Below, in pieces: positions 19,827 to 27,789 of a stretch of DNA of 64,000 bases. Each line of letters opens with the position of its first letter. The stretch's first letter is position 1. This stretch comes from Diplonema papillatum (taxonomy: Eukaryota; Euglenozoa; Diplonemea; Diplonemida; Diplonemidae). The DNA is taken from assembly GCA_030068145.1 (NCBI GenBank), contig JAPJBO010000489.1, positions 1 to 64,000 on the forward strand, in the 5' to 3' direction. The translations under genes were made by a program, and so were the position numbers. The notes below the pieces were generated by a model. That model was not told where the DNA came from, ran no database searches, and was given only the letters and a program-made list of their open reading frames with translations.

Positions 19827-20774
19827 CAGTGTGGCTCCTGCGCCAGCCGCGCCAGGCCGCGCCAGAAAACCCTGTTTTCTGGCGCGTTTGGCGCGTTTGG
19901 CGCGATTGGCGCGCCCTTAGTGTTTTCACCAGGAATTGACAACCTTTTCATTTTGGGTTCATCATTCGTCCATTTTCTCTGCGATCCCGGCGTGCGTTCC
20001 GACAAATCTTTTCTTCGATGAGAAGATCGATGACGAAATCTTCCAGAGAACCTGTTCTCAGAAGGTGTCAACCTATTCTGGTGCCTTCCCACACCCCCTG
20101 TCCTTCTAGAGCCACTGAAAAACAAGCTTTTTCCAGGGGATCGATCCCTGCAAGCAGCGTTTTTGGACCGGTTTGGACGTGTTCGCCACGGTATTCCATG
20201 GTACCCTGCGGCAATGCAAGGCCGACGAACCACAGGGATCCACTTACGGTTCCGGGTCTATTTGGCACCGTTCTCTTCATCCGAGAAAAAATCGAGCAAA
20301 AAGTCGTCGGGAAAAAGTTGCTACGTGGACCAGCGGGAAATTGTCACCTACCTGGGGACGATTCCTGTCCTTCCCGTGGTAAACCTGCCGCCCAGTGCTC
20401 TGCATCTTATGAGGAGTCACGAACCACACACATACGTATGGGTCCCCGAGTCTATTTTGAACCGTTCCCTTCATCGGAGCTGAGGGCGAGCAAAACGTCG
20501 TTGAAAAAGATCTTCTACGTTGACCAGCGGGAAAGTATCACCACAACTTTTGCCAGACCCAGATTCCACTGTTTGTGCATTGGAAAATGGCCCGGGAAAA
20601 TTACCAATTCCCCCGAGGCACTCTTTTTGCCCCGTGCATGTGACGAGGGAGCCTAAATTTCCTTGGGGCTACAGGGTGCGCCAAACGCGCCGCGCCGCGC
20701 CAAACGCGCCAGGCTTGGCGCGCTTGGCGCGCGCCACGCCACGCCAAACGCGCCAGGCCCCAGGAGCCACACTG
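19827..20774. mobile_element. TIR element inserted in VIPER-like copy 2
   Basis: Perfect 14-bp inverted ends: CAGTGTGGCTCCTG at 19827-19840 and its complement at 20761-20774. The sequence TGACAG occurs at both junctions (19821-19826 and 20773-20778, overlapping the right end by two bases), so the exact duplication is uncertain. Both subterminal regions are packed with GGCGCG/CGCGCC and GCGCCAAA-type motifs (19841-19917, 20678-20757). The interior carries two ~195-bp repeats related to those at 16445-16760. CAGTG ends suggest hAT; no transposase is present. Confidence 0.75.
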
Positions 20775-21767
20775 ACAGGACCACCTTCTCGTCAAGACAC
20801 TTCTCGCCCCGATTGAGGGCGTTCGTCAGCCGTCGAAAAAACTTCAGGGCGAAGTAGTACTCGCCCACGTAGACTCCGGCAATCGCCGACGCGACCAGCC
20901 AGGGATTCGATTTCGGCGGCTGACATCTTACCCGCTCGAACACTCTCCTCGGCGCGCTGCAAACGCGATTGCATCTTGGCGGAGACGCCCACGGTGCCGT
21001 CGCTATGATTCCAGTCGACGCCAAGACACAGAAACTCATAGCGGCATGTCGCGGTCCTCGTATCCGCAGCCTTCCACGTCATGCGTGCCTCGGCAGCCAA
21101 GGCGTCCGGATACGACGTCGCCTTCAACACGAGATTGCGTGGCCCCGCATATCTGATGTTGTCCACCCAGTCTGACTCCCAGACGTGGACCAGCACCTCC
21201 GACGACACTGCACGCCTGCCGTCGACGTAATCCGGGTGCCCTGCGGCCGTCGACGCCAATGTGTGCATCAGTTCGGGTGCACACGCATGGCCCATCGGTA
21301 GCCTCGTCAATTGCCACCAGTTGCAGTCGCCGTCCTGAAAGGTGAAAAGTCGGCGAGACGCAGCTGGAATTTCAATCCCGTAGAACCCGCACCTGAAGTC
21401 CCGGGTCGAGTACTTCGACACGTGGCTAAGGGGGACGATAGCCTCGTATCCGTCCGCTTCGACCACCCGGTTCGCGTCGTACGTCCACAGGATGAACCGC
21501 TGGCGGAGCTTCCCTTCCTTCTCTTCGACGACTGTGAACGGCACGTTCATGTCTCTACCCGGACCAGCGGCACGTTCCGCGATGCCGTGCTCTTCCAGCT
21601 CAAACGCATGCGCCGCCTCGAAACGAGAACGAAGACGTCTTCGAAGAGGACGTCTGCGGGTAAAACGTCCGGGACCAAGTCTCATCGAACCTCTTCCTCG
21701 TCGGCCCGTTCATTCGTCGGCGAAGAACCGCAACGTCCATTGGCGGTACCGAGTCGACGTGCAGCGG
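20775..21767 (-). pseudogene. reverse transcriptase of VIPER-like copy 2
   Basis: Similar along its length to copy 1. VDSVPPMDVAVLRRRM matches copy 1 VSSVSPMDVARLRARM; then VPFTVVEEKEGKLRQRFILW, RDFRCGFYGIEIP, LPMGHACAPELMHTL and WVDNIRYAG. The N-terminal part (from 21767) is in a different frame from the rest, so a frameshift lies near 21600-21680. Nine residues (LGVVREECA in copy 1) are missing in frame. Downstream of motif C the thumb/connection region continues (LCLGVDWNHSDGTVGVSAKM) up to the inserted element. Inactive. Confidence 0.75.
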
Positions 21768-21957
21768 ACCCAAGTTTGGGGACCCAAGTTTGGGGACCCA
21801 AGTTTGGGGACCCAAGTTTGGGGACCCAAGTTTGGGGACCCAAGTTTGGGGACCCAAGTTTGGGGACCCAAGTTTGGGGACCCAAGTTTGGGGACCCAAG
21901 TTTGGGGACCCAAGTTTGGGGACCCAAGTTTGGGGACCCAAGTTTGGGGACCCACGT
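21768..21957 (+). repeat. 14-bp minisatellite (ACCCAAGTTTGGGG)n
   Basis: Thirteen to fourteen near-identical units; the last one has ACCCACGTTTGGGG. Each unit is close to palindromic. It abuts the MULE on its left, and one further unit is found immediately beyond the MULE's right end. Confidence 0.95.
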
Positions 21958-21997
21958 TTGGGGGGGACAATTCCCATTATAGTACACTTCCTTATGT

Positions 21998-22210
21998 TTG
22001 TGCCCATTCTCGAACACTATTTAACTTTTTGCCCATTCTCGAACACTCGCTAACTTTTTGCCCATTCTCGAACACTTTTTAACTTTTTGCCCATTCTCGG
22101 TAACTTTGTGCCCATTCTCGAACACTATTTAACTTTTTGCCCATTCTCGAACACTCACTAACTTTTTGCCCATTCTCGAACACTTTTTAACTTTTTGCCC
22201 ATTCTCGAAC
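21998..22210. repeat. MULE subterminal tandem repeats, left end
   Basis: About eight units built around GCCCATTCTCGAACACT followed by (C/A/T)-variable TAACTTTTT. They are in inverted orientation to those at 25330-25470. Confidence 0.9.
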
Positions 22211-22848
22211 ATTCATCTTTTCATCGCCTTTTCCGGGAATTCTACCTTTTTGTCCATGATAGAATTGGCTATTCGGAGTTTAGCAGTTTAGCGGGTCACT
22301 CAACAGCTCAGTCGCAACGACTGTCCAGGCCTTGTGACCCTGGATGGCATTTTCCCCCGTTCCCCACCGTGAATTCACGGTGGGTATGTTTTTCTTTTTT
22401 TTGGAGCGCGGCTTATCCTTGACACTTTTTTTTTTTTGGAGCGCGCGTTTTTTGTAACACCCGGAGGTTTTTAGGGGGTCCTCCGAGTTTTTTTATTTTT
22501 TATGGTTTTGTGTTCCTCGTGGTACTTTTCTATTTTTTTTAGCGTTTATTGTGGTTTTTTTTCTTTGGACTTTGGATCTGGCCGAGGCCACGAGGCAGCT
22601 GGATCTGGCAGCTGAGCAGCGACACTGGCCCTGGCGTAGCAGCTGTGGACCAGTGTGGTTGACCGTCACGTTCCCGGTGCGGCCTTCAGTTTCTGGTGAT
22701 GTATCTGGTCCGATTCTGGACGTCGTGTTTCGAGCTCAGTTTTTGGTTTTGACTTTTTGAGCGTTTTTGCACTTGAAGAAGACTCATGTTATGATGATGA
22801 CTGTAACGCAGTAGGCGGGTATTTTGAAAGACAGCAAAGTTACGGCCT

Positions 22849-25104
22849 TCACAGGACACAAGCGGGACAGTAGTCTGTGTCACAAGAACTGCAGTGCCAG
22901 TGCTGCTGGGCCGCATCGCACCCAGGTCCGGGCTTGCTGTTTACACAGCCGAAGCTATCGCACCACCACATGCCCGGCCCCGGCAAGATGGCCTCTGCAA
23001 GAAATCGGAAGCAGGCACACATATGTCCTGGTTCCACCCGAGCCTGAGGAGGACGAGGACGAGCCCGCATCGTGCCGTCGGATTCCGACTCGGTTTCCGA
23101 GCTTCCACTGGCAGACCGCTTGCGCTTCCGTTTCGGTGCAGGTTTTGCTGCGGACTTCTTGGCCGCGGGCTTTCTGACCCTGGGCCCTGTACGTCCCGTA
23201 CCGCGGGCCTGGGCTGCAGCTTGTGGCTCACGACCTGCAAGCTCTTCATCTGTCACTGTGCAGCTGTTTCGGTTGTGGCTTTCGCCACCACACCGGCCGC
23301 ACCGAATGGTCGAGCTTCGCCGGCGGCGTCTGTTCCCGCGGTTCGCCTCTGTCGCTGCTGCCCCTGCAGACTCCCTGCGTCGTTCCACCCCCTCACCACG
23401 ATTGCGGCCGACGGCATTGGCAGGCGGCAACGTGTTGTCCATTTGCCACGTGGATCGAAGTGGGGGGCGAACACCGTGCATGTACCCCGATCGATAGGCG
23501 CCGTATCGGAGGCAATCGTCGATCAAGGTACAGGCATCTGTACCAACCGCAAGCAGAACGCAGCAGATATGGGCACAAGGGATAGGCAACAACTTCGCCT
23601 TGGTGCACGTGCAACTGTATCGGGGCACCCGTGCCGAGGGGGTGTCAACACGGAAGTTGTGCCCATTTTCATCGGACACATTGTGCATGTGGCCTCCCTC
23701 CAGGTTGAAACCCGTGGCGGTTTGTGTCAAGCCAACCGCCCTGTCGCAGTTGGCGTTGACGTGCATAAGGGCTACAGGCAGAATGGTGCGGGCGTGGATG
23801 TTTGCCTCCTTCTGATTCTTTTCGAAGAAGAAGCTCACCTTCCGCCAGTACTTGTCGAACAGCGACAAGACATTCGTCTTTCGTGCCTCCAACAGGGAGC
23901 TGTTGAGGGACTCCGACGCGTTCGAACAGTAATGGGCTTGGTCGCCCGTTTTAGACAACGCCCGGGTAGTCCCTTCTGGCACATGCACATCAGCCCACGT
24001 TGCCTGCGATGCCAGAATATACTCCAAAAAAGCTTCGGCTTTCTCAGGTTGGCACCGGCGAACTGCTTCAACTCGCTTGTTGAAGATCTCCTCGTTTTCT
24101 GCCTTCGCGAGGGCGAAGACGTAGCCGTCGAAGTCACGACACTTCATGTGGCTTCTGACGTTGTCACGGAGATGGAACACACAATTCAGGTGGTGCACAC
24201 CAGGGAGCACTTCTCGAATCACGCCGTCGAGTCCAGTGCGCCGATCTGTCACCACTGTCTTCCCCTCCAGAGACCCGAAAGCACCGACCACGTGCTGTAA
24301 AAAAAAACGCCAGGCGTCGTTGCATTCATGAATGAAGGGGAAGACCCCCAGCGCGAGTGGCATGATGCAGGACTCGGCGTCTACTGCACTAAGGGCAAGT
24401 AGGTGCCCCTTCACTTCCCCCTTCAGGAAGGCGCCGTCCATCGTGAGGAATTTCAGGTCCAAACTTTGGAACGCAGAAATGCTGCATGATAGAGCCAAAA
24501 ATGCGTGGTGGAAATGTCCATCCACACGATGCACGTGGGCCACTGTTCCCGGATTCTCCTCCGAAAGGTGCCCGAAGAAGTCCGCAAGCTTCTTGTAGGA
24601 TTCGCTTGTGGAGCCAAAAACTTGTTCCTCCACCAGCGAGATTGCAGACCTTGCAACCTTAACAGACACTGCAATGCCGGTCTGCAGCTGGAACACCTTT
24701 GCAAGTGTCTTGGCATTAACCAGCGTCTCGGAAACGAGTTGATGCATTTCGTGGGCCACGGCTTTGCGCATACCCTTCGTCTTTCCTTGGCCCACTGCTT
24801 GACATGTGTGATCAACGTAGTCGATGCACTTCCAGGCTCCTGCTTCTTGGTGTGTGGGACGAAGAGACAAAAAAAATGCACACGCGTCGCCCCCAGCCTC
24901 CGTCAGGTAACACCGGTAGTAGCAGCCGGTCTTATTCCTGTTCTCCTGGTAAACCGTCTTTCCCGAGGCATTTGCTTCGAGTTTCACCGCGAGAACAGCC
25001 GCGCTCACTGATTCGAAGACGGTACCCTTGGCAACTTCAGGCCGCAGCTTGGGCGGCATTTTCACTTGGGTTCTTGTTTTTCTTCTGCTTTGTGGTTGCT
25101 TCAA
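22849..25104 (-). CDS. MULE transposase (SWIM and zinc-finger type)
   Basis: A 751-residue transposase expected to cut the element out and reinsert it. The N-terminus has a zinc-finger-like DNA-binding region of the WRKY-GCM1/FLYWCH kind (CYYRCYLTEAGG, then WKCIDYVDHTC, residues ~55-110). The DDE core follows: first Asp in FLTMDGAFLKG near residue 222, second in TDRRTGLD near 287, then VFHLRDNV. A SWIM zinc finger (YSCTCTKAKLLPIPCAHICC) lies near 490-515, a zinc knuckle (CGRCGGESHNRNSC) near 610, and a basic linker leads to a ZZ-like C-terminal finger (HWHCSSCDTDYCPACVL). The frame is uninterrupted, so it may be active. The long plus-strand frame opposite it is its antisense shadow. Confidence 0.9.
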   Translation of the reverse strand: MKQPQSRRKTRTQVKMPPKLRPEVAKGTVFESVSAAVLAVKLEANASGKTVYQENRNKTGCYYRCYLTEAGGDACAFFLSLRPTHQEAGAWKCIDYVDHTCQAVGQGKTKGMRKAVAHEMHQLVSETLVNAKTLAKVFQLQTGIAVSVKVARSAISLVEEQVFGSTSESYKKLADFFGHLSEENPGTVAHVHRVDGHFHHAFLALSCSISAFQSLDLKFLTMDGAFLKGEVKGHLLALSAVDAESCIMPLALGVFPFIHECNDAWRFFLQHVVGAFGSLEGKTVVTDRRTGLDGVIREVLPGVHHLNCVFHLRDNVRSHMKCRDFDGYVFALAKAENEEIFNKRVEAVRRCQPEKAEAFLEYILASQATWADVHVPEGTTRALSKTGDQAHYCSNASESLNSSLLEARKTNVLSLFDKYWRKVSFFFEKNQKEANIHARTILPVALMHVNANCDRAVGLTQTATGFNLEGGHMHNVSDENGHNFRVDTPSARVPRYSCTCTKAKLLPIPCAHICCVLLAVGTDACTLIDDCLRYGAYRSGYMHGVRPPLRSTWQMDNTLPPANAVGRNRGEGVERRRESAGAAATEANRGNRRRRRSSTIRCGRCGGESHNRNSCTVTDEELAGREPQAAAQARGTGRTGPRVRKPAAKKSAAKPAPKRKRKRSASGSSETESESDGTMRARPRPPQARVEPGHMCACFRFLAEAILPGPGMWWCDSFGCVNSKPGPGCDAAQQHWHCSSCDTDYCPACVL

Positions 25105-25289
25105 CGTTCTAATCTAAGCAATCTTTTCAAACAAACGAGTGACATAAGGTGGCCGCTTGAGCGGCGCCAATCCGAGCGCACACAGCAGCAGTGACGCGTC
25201 GGCAGTATTTGCACTTCAGGATGGGGCTGCCGTCATGAGCGTCGATAGCGAATTGGAATCGGAAAAAAAAAATTTTTTTTTTTTGGAGG

Positions 25290-25325
25290 TAGGGGTGGTG
25301 AGTTCGAATCCCACCCTATGCAAAT
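25290..25325 (+). other. tRNA T-arm/B-box-like sequence in the MULE end
   Basis: GGTGGTGAGTTCGAATCCC followed by ACCC, a T-stem-loop with GTTCGAATCC. The same sequence is kept in the other MULE copy (complement of 61745-61770). No matching tRNA 5' half is seen. Confidence 0.5.
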
Positions 25326-25329
25326 TTTC

Positions 25330-25470
25330 CGCGTTCGATAATGGGCAAAAAGTTAAGCGACTGTTCGAGAATGGGCAAAAAGTTAAAAAGTGTTCGAGAA
25401 TGGGCAAAAAGTTAGCGAGTGTTCGAGAATGGGCAAAAAGTTAAATTGTGTTCGAGAATGGGAATTAGCC
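25330..25470. repeat. MULE subterminal tandem repeats, right end
   Basis: Five units of GTTCGAGAATGGGCAAAAAG with a variable TTA... tail of about 9 bases. Confidence 0.9.
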
Positions 25471-25526
25471 CAAGTTTGGGGACCCTCTGAGCCAATTCAC
25501 CTAGCCCCCCTGAAAGTGACTTTAGC

Positions 25527-25563
25527 TCGATTACGCGTCGATTACACTCGATTACACTCGATC
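25527..25563 (+). repeat. decamer repeat CGATTACACT, small array
   Basis: Three to four units (CGATTACGCGT, CGATTACACT, CGATTACACT). They are flanked by inverted CAATTCACC (25493-25501) and GGTGAATTG (25571-25579) motifs next to C- and G-runs, so a tiny inverted-repeat element is possible. The rest of 25473-25858 contains nothing I recognise. Confidence 0.7.
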
Positions 25564-25858
25564 AACATTTGGGTGAATTGGGGGGGTACTGCAGTAATTG
25601 ATTAAAGGCGTGACACTCAGCCAATCTTGATAGGCCGGTTCAACGGGCCCACTAACGCACCTTCTTCCGGGGCTAAAAAGGTGCTGATGACAGGATATTG
25701 AAATTGGAATAAAAACAAGAATATTAGTCTGAAAAAATGACCGCGACAGGCAGTGTAGCTGGAGACCAGGAAGCTCGGGCTGACTCACGGAAGCAGGTTG
25801 TCGAGTGCGTACGGGCTCGGGTACCACTATCTCGCATTAGCTCGTCTTCTTGTTGCGT

Positions 25859-26971
25859 TAGTATAGTCCTTTGACAGAGTGAGCCGGTGCCTCTCATCTC
25901 ACCTTTAAAACACGGCTGAGTCACGCATGCTCTTGACAGACGCTAGCGTCCGACATTTCGCACGCGCGTCGCAGTCGTTGGGTGGTATTGACAAGGGGTT
26001 TCATCGGACACTCGGATGAGCTTCGTTACTTCACTGGAGGCCCGCTTGGCTGCCTTCGAGTTGCGTTTCCGCGTTGGTGTTGTTGCTTCGCTTTTGGACT
26101 CCTTCTTCGACTTCGCACGGTCCCAACGTCCTGGTCTGCCCTTGGTGCACGTCTTGCGCTCAGTCTGCGCAGTTCGTCTCTCCTGCTTGACTTCGTGATT
26201 CCATCGAGCCTGCTTGCGCTCCCATCCCGACGGGTAATGCGTCTGCGGTCGAAAACTGCCATTCAGTGTTGCAGCTTTGCGGAGCCCAGCCTGCGGTACG
26301 GCTCGCACCTTGTCGCCGGCCTACTTCGCCGTCTGCTCTCGTGCGGCGGCTTCGTAGGCGCGCATCACAGCTTCAAACGCCTGCTGGTTTGCTATTTGTG
26401 GTCTCTTGTTGAGTCCGGCCATGTTCCCGCCTCCGAGAGACGTCAGGACGTTGACTTGCATCTCAAGCGCCGGGTGAATCGGCGTCTGCACGATACTCGT
26501 CAGCCGTCGCATCGCGCTCTTCATCGCGTACGATTTCGCGGTCGCCGAGTCCCGATACTCGGCTGTCGCTCGTCTCTGAACCTCATCCATCGCGTGATTC
26601 GATAGAGCATCGGCGTCTTCTTGTTGCGTCAGTGGGGAGTCATTTGCATGCAAATGAGTACCACAATAGCTCGCATATATTAAATTTAGCGCAGTTAGTA
26701 CTTGAGCCTTTAGGCATTCCGTGCGGGCCAGTTCCAGGCGATAGGGTGTTCGCCGAGCGCTCGGTAGGCACCTTGTCCTCGGTGACATGGAGTTTCTGCT
26801 CCGGCTTGGGGGTGGTGACTTCGTCATTGCCGGGGATGCAGGAGAGCTTCCGGGGAGCAAAGATATCCTCTGCCTGACGTTCTCGTACCTGGACACGATG
26901 GAGCAGAGATGGAGGATGCGGCTTGTGTTTGCAGCACTTGTGTGGCAGAAGGATCCAGCAACGACAACCAA
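25859..26971 (-). pseudogene. repeat family X, copy 2: unknown basic protein with in-frame stop
   Basis: One minus-strand frame is open from 26971 to 26321, has a TAG, and then continues in the same frame to 25943. In copy 1 the codon at the stop is AAG, so TAG is a secondary nonsense change. The N-terminal part is helical (RRATAEYRDSATAKSYAMKS and NMAGLNKRPQIANQQAFEAV). The C-terminal part is Lys/Arg-rich (ERKQARWNHEVKQERRT, CTKGRPGRWDRAKSKKESK). I recognise no family; a nucleic-acid-binding role is only a guess from charge. A plus-strand frame (26787-27284) overlaps part of it and is less convincing. Confidence 0.45.
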
Positions 26972-27183
26972 GTATCTCCAGTACGTGCTGGATTACTTTC
27001 AGAAGCTGCAAGAGTCGCTCCTTGCCTTGGGGTTCGATCTCCCTGGCGATGCACTGCTCCCAAGGATGAAAAAGATGGTTACAGACAGAGGCCTCTTCAC
27101 GACGGCTAGTGAGTGTACGCCTGTGGGGCCGTTGACGAGGTCATCATGGAGCCCGTGCATCGCCTGCACCTTGCTGACAAAAA

Positions 27184-27239
27184 TGTCTGGCTACCGACCT
27201 TCCTTTCAAGGAAGGTCGGTCGCCAGACAAGGACCTTTG
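27184..27239. other. strong inverted repeat (hairpin)
   Basis: ACCGACCTTCCTT and AAGGAAGGTCGGT form 13-bp perfect arms around a 2-nt loop, extended outward by GTCTGGCT and CGCCAGAC. It could be a MITE relic or a terminator-like structure. The remaining 27240-27540 shows nothing recognisable. Confidence 0.7.
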
Positions 27240-27544
27240 CGATCACTTAGCGCTTCTTCATCATTCATCATCCCGTCTTGCTAGGCTGCTCACAGTCGCT
27301 CGAAGATCTTTCTGTCCCTTTTCGCCACCAACCCGCCTGCAGTCCCCGTGCTTGCTGCCATGATTTAGAACATCTTCATCTCGAGAGCTTCCGGTCTCAT
27401 ATGCACATCGCCCACTTGCCTGCGGTTTCCGTCCCTCGTATGCTTATGCTTGGCACGTCTTGGGCCAGACAGTGGTCAACATGGTCGCCCATGGGCCAGT
27501 CAGGGGTCCACCAGTGGTCGAACCCAAAATACTAGTGTCAATCT

Positions 27545-27614
27545 CGATCACACTCTACAACGCTCTACTACACTCTACTACACTCTATTACGCTCGATTA
27601 CACTCGATTACACT
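27545..27614 (+). repeat. decamer repeat array upstream of LINE-O
   Basis: Seven units of CTCTACTACA/CTCGATTACA-type decamers, grading from TCTACTACAC to CGATTACACT. The LINE-O transcription unit starts just beyond. Confidence 0.9.
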
Positions 27615-27789
27615 GTACTTTATTGGTGTCTTGCCGTGGACACTCTCGAAGGAGAGCGGCACCGGGATCCGTCCCGGTAAAAGGAAGCACCAAGAAAGTA
27701 TCAAGAGGACGAAGACAAAGAGAGAAGACCGACGACACACACACACACACACGCGTACACATCAAGCGGTACAACCCCGAGAGCGCGCA

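Larger units (their letters stand above)
19275..21767 (-). mobile_element. VIPER-like retroelement, copy 2 (decayed, interrupted)
   Basis: This is the RT-RNase H part of a second VIPER-like element on the minus strand. It is split between the RT and RNase H regions by a 948-bp TIR element (19827-20774), and its 5' side is cut by the 14-bp minisatellite at 21768, just upstream of the RT start. No gag or recombinase region is present. Confidence 0.75.
21959..25472 (-). mobile_element. Mutator-like (MULE) transposon, complete-looking
   Basis: A single long transposase frame lies between two inverted ends. The left end reads GGGGACAATTCCCATT and then TGCCCATTCTCGAACAC repeats; the right end, as complement, reads GGGCTAATTCCCATTCTCGAACAC and the same repeats. 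The subterminal inverted repeats are therefore made of ~29-bp tandem units. The element sits inside the (ACCCAAGTTTGGGG)n array. A shorter relative is at 61588-63075. The stretch 22211-22848 is its T-rich non-coding 3' region. Confidence 0.8.

Noticed and set aside
21769..22080. Open frames translating to repeated GDPSLGTQVWGPKF
   Set aside because: They are translations of a 14-bp minisatellite, open in several frames and on both strands.
22894..24300. 468-codon plus-strand open frame opposite the MULE transposase
   Set aside because: It is the antisense of a conserved transposase with identifiable DDE, SWIM and zinc motifs; GC-rich coding often leaves the opposite strand open.
26787..27284. 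Plus-strand 165-codon frame with a helical stretch
   Set aside because: It overlaps the better supported minus-strand family X copy, and I found no homologous block in family X copy 1; no domain recognised.
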